Source: Bacteriovorax sp. BSW11_IV (GTDB taxonomy: Bacteria; Bdellovibrionota; Bacteriovoracia; Bacteriovoracales; Bacteriovoracaceae). Taken from it: 64,000 bases of DNA. The notes beneath the pieces are model-generated. The model did no database searches. It saw only the letters and a list, made by a program, of their open reading frames with translations, and had not been told where the DNA came from. The stretch covers positions 1-64,000 of the forward strand of contig NZ_AUNE01000002.1 in assembly GCF_000447755.1 (NCBI RefSeq), in the 5' to 3' direction. The translations under genes and the position numbers were made by a program. Position 1 is the first letter of the stretch; the number at the start of each line of letters is the position of its first letter. This document shows, one piece after another, positions 53,110-61,379 of the stretch.

Positions 53110-53138
53110 TAATCGGTAAATAAGAGTTAATTTCTTTA
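53110..53138 (-). promoter_or_regulatory. sigma-28-like promoter of the Ser-rich protein gene
   Basis: On the minus strand: TAAAGAAA, then ACCGATTA with 17 bases between TAAA and the -10 box. Spacing is two bases longer than the FliA optimum. The leader is about 15 bases. Confidence 0.45.
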
Positions 53139-53223
53139 GTATTCTTGATCATTTTTCTTAATAAAACTAAATCAGACGTGATTCTCTATATTTAAGTACT
53201 GCAAAGGAGGGTTTCTTAATCCA

Positions 53224-53249
53224 AATTGTGTCAACTTTTTGTGACAATT
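53224..53249. promoter_or_regulatory. imperfect palindrome in the divergent intergenic region
   Basis: AATTGT-G-TCA and TGACAATT pair over 8 bases with one bulged G, loop ACTTTTTG. It lies between the Ser-rich gene (minus) and the amidotransferase-like gene (plus), about 110 bases from the latter, and may be an operator. Apart from this and the promoter-like elements, I see nothing else in the 270-base gap. Confidence 0.3.
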
Positions 53250-53358
53250 GTTTGGCCTCAAGATATTGCCTAAAGTTTCGACATTGTTCGCCAGATTATA
53301 CGCTTTTCATTTGAAAAAGAAGGAAATAGTTGGTCACTAATTTGCATTGTTAATTTCT

Positions 53359-54411
53359 ATGTATCGCATACTTGTCCTTCTATTCATCTCAATTTGTTCC
53401 ATGGATTGTTTGTCCATAGAAGTCTTCTTGTGGAAACAATTCCCAGATTCTGTTCCTATTGTAATGGCCAAGAAAGAGGGAGAAAGTCCTAAAGAAGCAA
53501 TTGATCGCTATTTTAAAAAAATAAATTCAACAAAGAGTCTTAATGAACTTGTCGCGAAAAGTGATATTCAAGATTTTGTAGATGAAGTAGGTGAATTACA
53601 ATTTCAATATGGAGAGTTTCAAGATTTTAAACTGACCCATGAGCGAATCAACTTCATTGTTGTAACTAACGAACTAAGAGAAATGTATACGGCGCCTTAC
53701 AACTCACGAATTCAAAATGTGAGTGCGCGATTAAAAAAGTACGGGGCCGATGTGGTTATGCTTCCTGTCGTTCACGATTTAGGACTAAACGCCATTGAAG
53801 CAAAAGAGTATAGAGCAATACTCTTTCAATCTTTTGATGCTGATTTAGTTCTCGGCGGTGATGATATTGATCCCTATCTCTATGGTGAGAAAAAAACCTA
53901 TGCAAAAAATCCAATACGAAAAAGAGACGTTAGCGAATTAAAGTTTGTAAGAGGTTTTATAGAGGCAAAAAAAGGGATCTCATTTGGAATATGTCGAGGC
54001 CATCAAATGTGTGCTGTCGCCAATGGGAAAAAACTCTATCAAGATATTCAAATTGAAAAAGATGCACCAGCACATCATGTAAAAGGTGAGCATCCAATTC
54101 TCATCGACAGAAGTTCAGATACATTCTCTATGTTTGATTATGAAGAGATAACTGTAAATTCATTACACCACCAAGAAGTACAAGTTTTGGATGATGATCC
54201 CGATTACAAAATTACGGCAAAAAGTTTAGATGATATTCCAGTAGTCGAGGCCCTCGAGTTTAGAGATGGCATGGGAGTGACTTTACAATTTCATCCTGAA
54301 CTTATGTATGATGATATCGGAGAGAAGATTCTTGAGCGCTTTGTACTTCTTGCAAAAAGAACAAAGGCCCAAAGATCATCTTGTTATAATTTTATAGATT
54401 TATTTCGCTAG
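53359..54411 (+). CDS. exported class-I glutamine amidotransferase-like (C26-type) protein
   Basis: 350 aa from the ATG at 53359 (a TTG start 12 bases upstream is possible; neither has a good Shine-Dalgarno sequence). The N-terminal hydrophobic stretch (YRILVLLFISICSMDC) is a signal or lipoprotein-like leader. The second half has the GATase-1 fold: VLGGDDIDPYLYG, nucleophile Cys212 in SFGICRGHQMCAVANG, HHVKGEHP, and the His-Glu of LQFHPE. This is the order in gamma-glutamyl-gamma-aminobutyrate hydrolases (PuuD type). A leader is unusual for that family and suggests hydrolysis of gamma-glutamyl compounds outside the cytoplasm. The end overlaps a convergent gene by 12 bases. Confidence 0.75.
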   Translation: MYRILVLLFISICSMDCLSIEVFLWKQFPDSVPIVMAKKEGESPKEAIDRYFKKINSTKSLNELVAKSDIQDFVDEVGELQFQYGEFQDFKLTHERINFIVVTNELREMYTAPYNSRIQNVSARLKKYGADVVMLPVVHDLGLNAIEAKEYRAILFQSFDADLVLGGDDIDPYLYGEKKTYAKNPIRKRDVSELKFVRGFIEAKKGISFGICRGHQMCAVANGKKLYQDIQIEKDAPAHHVKGEHPILIDRSSDTFSMFDYEEITVNSLHHQEVQVLDDDPDYKITAKSLDDIPVVEALEFRDGMGVTLQFHPELMYDDIGEKILERFVLLAKRTKAQRSSCYNFIDLFR

Positions 54412-54849
54412 AGTAATTAGCGTAACTGAAAGACCTGCACTTAGGATTCCTAAGATTTTCATAGTATTTACGGGAATTTTCTCAACATATAGATCCCATA
54501 AAACACCGGCAATCATTTGGGCGGCAATGAGTCCGACAGTAACTTTAACGGCCCCAATTTTATAAATCCCCCATGGAAGACCAATAACAAAGAGGAATCC
54601 GAAAATTCCCGGTACGATATACCACCACTTGAAATTAGTGATTGATGATTTTAATTGGAAAAATGACGGAAAGCTCTCTGGAGTCGTTTTTATAGCAATT
54701 AATAAAATCGTACTGGCCAAAAGCGTGATAAGATTACCAAATAGGGCCGTAGTCGTTAGACCTAAGTCATTAGACATATTTCTATTAAGTCCTGCTTGTA
54801 AAATTCCAACTGTTCCCAAAAGAAGGGGGATAAGAAGAGCTGCGTTCAT
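54400..54849 (-). CDS. YdcZ-type DMT-family membrane protein
   Basis: 149 aa with five hydrophobic segments: about 1-20, 34-54, 74-92, 98-118 and 128-147. Length and motifs (LLGTVGILQAGLNRN at the start; IGAVKVTVGLIAAQMIAGVLWD late) match the DUF606/YdcZ half-size transporters of the drug/metabolite superfamily, which act as dimers. The substrate is unknown. AGGAAA stands 7 bases before the ATG. It begins 9 bases after the methyltransferase stop codon, as the last gene of a three-gene unit. Confidence 0.82.
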   Translation of the reverse strand: MNAALLIPLLLGTVGILQAGLNRNMSNDLGLTTTALFGNLITLLASTILLIAIKTTPESFPSFFQLKSSITNFKWWYIVPGIFGFLFVIGLPWGIYKIGAVKVTVGLIAAQMIAGVLWDLYVEKIPVNTMKILGILSAGLSVTLITLAK

Positions 54850-54858
54850 ATATATTTC

Positions 54859-56112
54859 CTAGTTAACTTTTAGTAATAAACCTTTCAGATAATCTCCCTC
54901 AAAGAAACCACTTGTACGTGGGCAATCATCAGTAAGATTAAATTTCTTTTCAATCACAACTTTTCTTTTCACTCTTTCATCAAGGATCTTATTTATTTGT
55001 CCTTCGAACTTTTTCCAAGTGATATTATGTGTGTTTAAGAAAATAAGAATATGCCCACCATTCTTTGTCAAGCGTACAAGTTTTGGCAATAGGGCCTCGT
55101 AACTCTTAAATGAAGTCGACATTTTTTTACCGTCACTTGAAGCACTTGGTGGATCACAAACGATGAATGAAAAAGTTTTCTTTTCAGCAAGAAAGTCTTC
55201 AACGGCCACTTCAACGGGAGCTTCAATATTTTGATTCAATCCTTCAAGGTCTGGATTAAGGGCGATATTTTCATCTAGCCATGAAAGATACTTTCCAGAT
55301 AGATCAACACTATAAGTTCTCTTTGCCCCGCACTTTAGTGCAAAAAGTGAATAAGCTCCTGTGTATGAAAATAGATTTAAAACATCTTCAGCATTTTCAA
55401 AATAAGGGGCCATTTTCTTTCTTATTGCAGACATGTCAGTGTAAATTCCAAAATCATAATTCTTATCGATAATTATTTTGTAGTTCACACCAAATTCTTG
55501 AATTGTTTTTTCAGCTTCAAGAGGTTTACCAATTTTACTTAAATGGATTTTTTGAATTTTTGATCTTTGTGAGAAAGTTCTCTCTTGAAGACAAATAGAG
55601 AATTTTTTCCCAGGGAAATAGGCCGTTAATGCCACTTCGATGGCCGTCACAAGAAATCCTTGAAGGGCATACCAAAAGTTTGCATAGTACTGAACCAAAA
55701 CAGTATCACCAAGAAGTTGCACCATAACACCTGGAACTCTATCTGCCTCACCAAAGACAAGATAATAGTTATCGCGCTCATTGCTTTGAATGAGTTTTTC
55801 TCTTCTTGAAAATGCTTCTCTAATTCTATTTTTTAAATCATCTGGGAAGTGCTTAACCGCTTCTACAAATGGAGGCTTTGTCGTCCATACACGTGCCTTT
55901 ACTTGCTTGTGATTTGGATCATGTAATAGAAGTGAGTTCTCTGTATCTTTTCCATTTGTTCCAATAAGAAAAGTTCTATCCTCAGGAAAGCGTGCCGTAA
56001 AACTATCGGCCGTCACCCACGGGTGTCCTTTTTTCATGTATTGAATGGTCATAGTGTGAAGCTGGACCCTTGGATAAGGTCTTTGCAAAATTTCTGGCAA
56101 GTACTGGGCCAT
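54859..56112 (-). CDS. class I SAM-dependent rRNA methyltransferase-like protein (RlmI/RlmK type)
   Basis: 417 aa with an N-terminal PUA-like RNA-binding part (RVQLHTMTIQYMKKGHPWV), a linker with YYLVFGEADRVPGVMV typical of the RlmI group, and a Rossmann methyltransferase: SAM motif I VLNLFSYTGAYSLFALKCGA, acidic loop SVDLS, catalytic motif IV DPPSAS. The catalytic Cys of m5C enzymes (FSCSG in RlmI) is replaced by FLNTHN, and the DPPSASSDGKKM stretch is nearer to the RlmK type, so it may methylate guanine rather than C5 of cytosine. It is cytoplasmic, starting 2 bases after the small upstream gene. Confidence 0.8.
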   Translation of the reverse strand: MAQYLPEILQRPYPRVQLHTMTIQYMKKGHPWVTADSFTARFPEDRTFLIGTNGKDTENSLLLHDPNHKQVKARVWTTKPPFVEAVKHFPDDLKNRIREAFSRREKLIQSNERDNYYLVFGEADRVPGVMVQLLGDTVLVQYYANFWYALQGFLVTAIEVALTAYFPGKKFSICLQERTFSQRSKIQKIHLSKIGKPLEAEKTIQEFGVNYKIIIDKNYDFGIYTDMSAIRKKMAPYFENAEDVLNLFSYTGAYSLFALKCGAKRTYSVDLSGKYLSWLDENIALNPDLEGLNQNIEAPVEVAVEDFLAEKKTFSFIVCDPPSASSDGKKMSTSFKSYEALLPKLVRLTKNGGHILIFLNTHNITWKKFEGQINKILDERVKRKVVIEKKFNLTDDCPRTSGFFEGDYLKGLLLKVN

Positions 56113-56114
56113 GA

Positions 56115-56402
56115 TTATTCCTGAATTTTTTGTTTAAGCTCTTCTAGTTCTTCTAGCGTATCTTCAGTGAGAAGAAGAAGTTGGTTCGTTAATAGAAAGG
56201 GATCGTCGAATTGAACAATTTCTAAAGTCTCAAGTGACACTTTTTGCTCTTCAGTGATCTTTGAGTAAGGGTCAATCTCATGGCACAACTTTTTTAATAG
56301 CTCTGCTTTGTTCTCAAGTTCGAGAATTCTTTTTTCGGGTTCATTGTTAAGAAAGAATTTTCCGCCATTGAGGATATGTGTTGTGTCATTAAATGTACTC
56401 AT
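56115..56402 (-). CDS. small helical protein of unknown function
   Basis: 95 aa from the ATG at 56402; a GTG at 56429 would add nine residues. It is acidic and helical, with a heptad-like C terminus (LLTEDTLEELEELKQKIQE), probably a dimeric coiled coil, and no signal peptide. It stands 2 bases upstream of the methyltransferase gene and is clearly in its operon; function unknown. Confidence 0.65.
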   Translation of the reverse strand: MSTFNDTTHILNGGKFFLNNEPEKRILELENKAELLKKLCHEIDPYSKITEEQKVSLETLEIVQFDDPFLLTNQLLLLTEDTLEELEELKQKIQE

Positions 56403-56481
56403 AGGCCCATTCTCTTTGATGTTACTCACTCAGTCAATATATATGGCCCGCCTTTCGCATAAGAGGTCACAGAGGTGGATG

Positions 56482-57360
56482 ATGTTGATATTTCTTATAA
56501 TGTTAATTGGTGCATTGTGTCTTTTTGAGTTTAGCTCAATTCTTTTTATATTCAATTATTTAAGGGATTTTTTCGGTCATGAAAAGAAGGCCCGACTCCT
56601 TGAGCAAGAATTAACTCGTCGAATATTCTTGTGGCACAAGGGTGAAGTTGGGCAAAATAATAAGACCATTCAGTATGGTTTTTATACCGAATTAATTGAG
56701 ATGTCCTCACTCGTCGCTCGTACATTTGGTGCCGACATATCTTCTTTTCTTAAACAAACTAAAGCAGGGCTAAAGACGTGGGTGAAAATAAAAAAGAAAA
56801 TCAACTCACAGATTGCTTCCTCACTAATGCAAGCAGCGATCTCAATCGTTTTTATTCAAGTTTTTATGAAAGCTGCACTCTATGTTTTAAAAGGTCGCAT
56901 AAGTTTTAGTACAACTGGCTTTTTGATGTATCAGCTGGCCGGTATGGTGGTATTTACTATCGTTTGTATTTTTCTCACATACCGTAAAGAACAGGTATTC
57001 GCTCCTTGGTTTCTTAAAGTTCACTCTTTCAAATTGCTAACCGATGTTGGTCTCGATGTAGATAGCACTATTGAAAAATCTCAGATTAATACGCTTTTGG
57101 CCCAAAAGGGGAGAGACAAGGCCCTCGATTTATTAAGAGAGCAGATGAATACACATATTATGCGATGGAAAGATGACGGTATGGAAATTGCCGCTCCATT
57201 AGCGGAATCGCTAAATGATTTATGGGAAACTTATGAAAGGGACATGGAGCTTTTGGCCAAACGTCTTGAAGTCGCAAAGTTTGTATTTTTGTGTTTATTT
57301 GCACTGCTTCCATATTTTGCCATGATGCTCAGTTTCTTTGGCTCGTTGTTATTTGTCTAA
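56482..57360 (+). CDS. membrane protein with TadB/TadC (type II secretion F)-like topology
   Basis: 292 aa from the ATG at 56482, chosen because GAGGT lies 5 bases upstream; longer readings from 56308 would overlap the divergent gene. Hydrophobic segments: about 1-25, two adjacent ones around 115-170, and one at the C terminus (about 268-292), with two cytoplasmic helical domains of roughly 85 residues between them. The order is that of type II secretion F-domain proteins such as TadB/TadC, and Tad-like ATPase and secretin genes lie 3 kb away. Sequence motifs are weak, so the assignment is an inference from topology and context. Confidence 0.45.
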   Translation: MLIFLIMLIGALCLFEFSSILFIFNYLRDFFGHEKKARLLEQELTRRIFLWHKGEVGQNNKTIQYGFYTELIEMSSLVARTFGADISSFLKQTKAGLKTWVKIKKKINSQIASSLMQAAISIVFIQVFMKAALYVLKGRISFSTTGFLMYQLAGMVVFTIVCIFLTYRKEQVFAPWFLKVHSFKLLTDVGLDVDSTIEKSQINTLLAQKGRDKALDLLREQMNTHIMRWKDDGMEIAAPLAESLNDLWETYERDMELLAKRLEVAKFVFLCLFALLPYFAMMLSFFGSLLFV

Positions 57361-57382
57361 ACATCCGAATATTATTGAAAAC

Positions 57383-57420
57383 TGGCCCTCTCTATAATAG
57401 GTTAGAGGGGCCATTATTTT
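57383..57420 (+). terminator. intrinsic terminator between the membrane protein gene and ettA
   Basis: TGGCCCTCT (57383-57391) pairs with AGAGGGGCCA (57404-57413) with one bulged G; TTATTTTT follows. The loop contains TATAAT. Confidence 0.75.
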
Positions 57421-57450
57421 TAATAATTTAAACCATAAGGGATGAATCAA

Positions 57451-59133
57451 ATGAGTCAAACTAACGATAAGCAAATTATCTATTCTATGCACAAGGTAGG
57501 TAAGGTTTATAAGAATAAGCATGTTCTTAAAGATATTAGCCTTTCATACTTCTATGGCGCCAAAATTGGGGTTCTAGGTCTTAACGGTGCAGGGAAGTCG
57601 ACTCTACTTAAAATTATGGCCGGAGTTGATACTGATCACCTTGGTGAAACGACTATGTCTAAAGGCTACTCTGTTGGATATCTTGAACAAGAGCCAACAC
57701 TTGATCCTGAAAAAACAGTAAAAGAAGTTGTTCAAGAAGGGTGTCAAGAGATCGTTGACCTGTTGAAAGAATTTGATGAAGTTAATATGAAATTTGGTGA
57801 AGAGATGAGCGACGATGAAATGAATGCTCTTCTTGATAAACAAGCAAAGCTTCAAGATAAACTTGATGCTTCAAATGCATGGGATCTAGATTCTAGGCTT
57901 GAGCTTGCCATGGAAGCTCTAAGATGTCCTCCATCAGAACAAAAATGTGGTGTGCTTTCAGGTGGGGAGAAAAGAAGGGTTGCCCTTTGTCGTCTTCTAT
58001 TAAAAGAACCAGACATTCTTCTTCTAGATGAGCCTACCAACCACCTTGATGCTGAAACAGTTTGGTGGTTAGAGCGTCACCTTCAAAAATATAAAGGTAC
58101 AGTCATTGCTGTAACCCACGACCGTTACTTCTTAGATAACGTTGCAGGTTGGATCCTTGAGCTTGATCGCGGTAAAGGTATTCCTTTCCAAGGAAACTAT
58201 AGTGGCTGGTTAGAGCAAAAAGCAGCTCGTCTTGAACTAGAAGAAAAAACTGAATCTAAAAAACAAAAATCTCTGAAAGAAGAGCTTGAGTGGATTCGTT
58301 CAGCTCCAAAAGCTCGTCAGGCGAAGTCAAAAGCTCGTATCAAAGATTACGAACAAAGAGTTAAAGAGCAGAGTGAAAAGAGAAATGAAACAAATGAACT
58401 TTTCATTCCTTCTGGTCCAAGACTTGGTAACGTTGTCATCGAAGCTGAAGGTGTATCAAAGGCCTATGATGACAAAATTTTATATGAAAATCTTAATTTC
58501 AAACTTCCTCCAGGGGGAATTGTTGGGATTATCGGGGCCAACGGTGCTGGTAAGACGACTCTATTTAGAATGATCAGTGGTACAGAAACTCCAACAAGTG
58601 GATCTATTCGCGTTGGTGAAACAGTGAAGCTTGCCTATGTTGATCAAGGGCGTGAGCTTGATCCTAAGAAGACTATTTTCGACGTCATTGCTGATGGCCT
58701 TGATATTATTAAAATTGGTGAACAAGAGCTCAATTCTCGCGCCTATATTGGACGTTTTAACTTTGCAGGTGAAGATCAGAAGAAACTTGTTTCTGAACTT
58801 TCTGGTGGGGAGAGAAACAGAGTTCACCTTGCAAAAGTTCTTAAAGAAGGTGGAAACGTTCTTCTTCTGGATGAGCCGACAAACGATCTTGACGTAAATA
58901 CACTGCAGGCCCTTGAAAAGGCCCTTATTGATTACGCCGGATGTGCGGTTATCATTTCCCACGACCGTTTCTTCCTAGATCGTATTGCAACTCATATTCT
59001 TGCTTTTGAAGATCAAGGTGAAGTTGTTTGGTTTGAAGGTTCATTCTCTGATTATGAAGAAGATAAGAGAAGAAGACTTGGCGACGCTGCTGTAAATCCT
59101 AAGCGCCACCAGTACAAAAAACTGACTCGTTAA
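57451..59133 (+). CDS. ettA: ABC-F protein EttA, energy-dependent translational throttle
   Basis: 560 aa from the ATG at 57451, where AAGGG has correct spacing (the ATG at 57442 touches it). Two ABC domains are present: Walker A GLNGAGKST (43-51) and GANGAGKTT, signatures LSGGEKRRVALCR and LSGGERNRVHLAK, Walker B LLLDEPTNHLD and LLLDEPTNDLD. The arm insertion in the first domain (KLQDKLDASNAWDLDSR) and the Arg/Lys-rich linker (IRSAPKARQAKSKARIKDYEQ region) are as in EttA, which binds the ribosomal E site and regulates entry into elongation by ATP/ADP state. Length is normal (about 555). There are no membrane segments. Confidence 0.95.
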   Translation: MSQTNDKQIIYSMHKVGKVYKNKHVLKDISLSYFYGAKIGVLGLNGAGKSTLLKIMAGVDTDHLGETTMSKGYSVGYLEQEPTLDPEKTVKEVVQEGCQEIVDLLKEFDEVNMKFGEEMSDDEMNALLDKQAKLQDKLDASNAWDLDSRLELAMEALRCPPSEQKCGVLSGGEKRRVALCRLLLKEPDILLLDEPTNHLDAETVWWLERHLQKYKGTVIAVTHDRYFLDNVAGWILELDRGKGIPFQGNYSGWLEQKAARLELEEKTESKKQKSLKEELEWIRSAPKARQAKSKARIKDYEQRVKEQSEKRNETNELFIPSGPRLGNVVIEAEGVSKAYDDKILYENLNFKLPPGGIVGIIGANGAGKTTLFRMISGTETPTSGSIRVGETVKLAYVDQGRELDPKKTIFDVIADGLDIIKIGEQELNSRAYIGRFNFAGEDQKKLVSELSGGERNRVHLAKVLKEGGNVLLLDEPTNDLDVNTLQALEKALIDYAGCAVIISHDRFFLDRIATHILAFEDQGEVVWFEGSFSDYEEDKRRRLGDAAVNPKRHQYKKLTR

Positions 59134-59144
59134 TTTGGATAGAT

Positions 59145-60302
59145 ATGACAAGTAAGATGGTGGTTTCTAAATTTGGTGGAAGTTCGGTTCGTGATAGCAT
59201 TGCTTTTAAGCGATCGAGTAACATTATTAAGGAAACTGCCAACTTGAAACTTGTTGTGGTATCTGCAACGTACGATACTACTAATCAACTTGAGAAATTG
59301 GCCTCTCTCTTTTTATCAAATTATGAAGAGGCCTTTATTCATCTTGATAAAGTCATTGAAAGACATTTAACTATTGCCTCTGAGCTTGAAGTAAAGTCCA
59401 TGGTTGAAGCTTCTCTTCAAGAGATGGCCAATGAAATTAGAAATCTTGGGCCACAAATTGCTCAGAAAGAATTTGTTCTTGATCACCATATGGATGAGGT
59501 TTATGCGCTTGGTGAAAGAATGTCTTCAACGATTTTGTGGGCATATTTACAAAAGATATTACCTCAAAAGAAAGTTATTCTAATTGATGCAAGAGACGTA
59601 ATCGTTACTAATACTCATTTTAGAAAAGCATCGCCACTTCCGGATGAAATAAAACTTAAGGCCGAAAAAATCTTCACGAAATTATTTGAAGATGATGTCC
59701 TCTATGTCTCACAAGGCTTCATCGGTAAGTCAGTTTGCGGTCAAACGACAACTTTGGGCCGTGAAGGAAGTGATTTCTCAGCAGCTCTTTTTGCTGAGGC
59801 CATCGGAGCATCTGATGTCTATATTTGGACAGATGTTGAAGGAGTGGCCACTTGTGATCCAAGAGTTGTGAACAACGTTCAATTTATTCCTCACATGTCT
59901 TATGAAGACGCTGAGCTTATGGCCACTTATGGAGCGAAAGTTCTCTTTCCAAGAACTCTAGAACCTGCAAAAAGAGGGCATATAAATGTTTTTGTCAAAA
60001 ATAGTTATGATGCTGCCAAGACAGGAACAGTTATCAATCACGAAAAAGGGAAATATTCTCTAGTCGTTGGTATGGCCTTTTGTGATATTCATATTGAAAA
60101 CAAAGATTATCTTAAAATTACATTTGTCGGTGATAATCTTTTAAACTCAGATTTTGCTCCTCATACTCACCTTAGTGAACGCGGACTTTTTACTCAAAAG
60201 TACGAAGTTACTGAGAAAATCTTTTCTTTCTTAGTTGATAAGATCGATGAGAAGCTCGCCCTTGAGCTCTCTCACAATCTTCTTCTTGATATCCTAGTTT
60301 AA
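59145..60302 (+). CDS. lysC: aspartate kinase, short regulatory domain
   Basis: 385 aa. Kinase motifs: VVSKFGGSSVRD (ATP site), VVSATYDTTNQL, VYALGERMSSTILWAYL, TTLGREGSDFSAALFAEAI and WTDVEGVATCDPRVV. It phosphorylates aspartate, the first step towards lysine, threonine, methionine and diaminopimelate for peptidoglycan. The C-terminal part after about 300 is only some 85 residues, room for one ACT domain instead of the usual two, so feedback control may be altered. It begins 11 bases after ettA, probably co-transcribed, and ends overlapping the Tad ATPase gene by 9 bases. Confidence 0.88.
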   Translation: MTSKMVVSKFGGSSVRDSIAFKRSSNIIKETANLKLVVVSATYDTTNQLEKLASLFLSNYEEAFIHLDKVIERHLTIASELEVKSMVEASLQEMANEIRNLGPQIAQKEFVLDHHMDEVYALGERMSSTILWAYLQKILPQKKVILIDARDVIVTNTHFRKASPLPDEIKLKAEKIFTKLFEDDVLYVSQGFIGKSVCGQTTTLGREGSDFSAALFAEAIGASDVYIWTDVEGVATCDPRVVNNVQFIPHMSYEDAELMATYGAKVLFPRTLEPAKRGHINVFVKNSYDAAKTGTVINHEKGKYSLVVGMAFCDIHIENKDYLKITFVGDNLLNSDFAPHTHLSERGLFTQKYEVTEKIFSFLVDKIDEKLALELSHNLLLDILV

Positions 60303-61379
60303 TAGCTCGAATGTTGGTCTTTGGCCGTGCCACGATATAATTCTAGCAATCTCTTTTACTTTTTTATTTTCTAAAAAGATTACTATATCTACACTCGAAG
60401 CAATCATTTTATTGATCGCATCGTGTGAAATACTGTTGCCATTATCACTATAAAGAGAAAAGAGCAGGGACAACCTCGAGAGAGTATCACTTGCACTATT
60501 GGCATGAACTGTCGTCATTAGCCCTTTGTGACCATTATTCATGGAAAGTAGAAATGGAATAACTTCTTTTGATCTTATCTCTCCTAAAACAATTCTATCA
60601 GGAGTCATTCTTAGAGCATAATGACAGTAGTCCATCAAATGTTTTCCCTCACTATTGGAAGCAAGAAGTTGGGTCCATTCAGTATAGCGCGGATTGATCT
60701 CTTCAGTGTCTTCTAGAATAACAACGTGCTCTTCATCTTTTGCACAATTGTTTAAGAGTGATTTTATAAATGAAGTTTTACCTGAACCTGTTGAACCAGC
60801 AATGACAATATTGGCCTTGTTATAAAATAATTCTTCTAGAATTTTAACTTGGGATTCACTTGCAAAATCTTTAAGTGTAAAACTCTCTACTGATTGTCTT
60901 CTTAGAAAAACTTTCGTTTGTTCATTCGGTGAAAGACCTGGATGAATAAGAGTACATCTAAAAGGAATGTCTGCAATGATTGTTTTAAAACTCGCAAAAG
61001 GTTTTGTATAGTTCCAAAAAACTCCGTTTTTAAGGGCCAAAATTTCAATCGCCTTTTTGAAATCTTTTTTCGTATATAAATTATGACGTACGATTTCCTT
61101 TTTCGCAGAAGAAAGAAAGTTAATACTGTCATGACCATGACAAATCATTTCATCAAATAGACGCTCTTTAATAAATTTCGATAGTACAGATAGCTCTGTT
61201 AAAGATTTATACCACAATTCCAATTCTGACAGTGGCATTACTTCTTTTTTTAAACCTGTTTTAAATTCAACCTTTGACAGACACTCATCAAAACTAAGGA
61301 TATTTTGCTTATCCAATCCATGATGAAATTCGTCTTTAAATAGATCTGTTATTTTTTCATTAATTTGTTGGTTCATCAT
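60294..61379 (-). CDS. TadA/CpaF-type secretion ATPase
   Basis: 361 aa hexameric ATPase of the type II/IV secretion superfamily, powering Flp/Tad pilus assembly. N-terminal all-helical domain, then Walker A GSTGSGKT (195-202), Asp-box ILEDTEE (221-227), RIVLGEIR (262-269) and the His box TTVHANS (289-295). It is shorter than typical CpaF (about 450), lacking the long N-terminal extension. Its start overlaps the end of the secretin gene by 20 bases, so the two are coupled. It is cytoplasmic, at the inner membrane. Confidence 0.9.
   Translation of the reverse strand: MMNQQINEKITDLFKDEFHHGLDKQNILSFDECLSKVEFKTGLKKEVMPLSELELWYKSLTELSVLSKFIKERLFDEMICHGHDSINFLSSAKKEIVRHNLYTKKDFKKAIEILALKNGVFWNYTKPFASFKTIIADIPFRCTLIHPGLSPNEQTKVFLRRQSVESFTLKDFASESQVKILEELFYNKANIVIAGSTGSGKTSFIKSLLNNCAKDEEHVVILEDTEEINPRYTEWTQLLASNSEGKHLMDYCHYALRMTPDRIVLGEIRSKEVIPFLLSMNNGHKGLMTTVHANSASDTLSRLSLLFSLYSDNGNSISHDAINKMIASSVDIVIFLENKKVKEIARIISWHGQRPTFELLN

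Noticed and set aside
56308-56481. N-terminal extension of the TadB/TadC-like protein
   Set aside because: It overlaps the divergent small gene, while GAGGT stands at the right distance from the ATG at 56482.
57375-57400. TTGAAA/TATAAT promoter for ettA
   Set aside because: The spacing is only 12 bases and the TATAAT sits inside the loop of a terminator.
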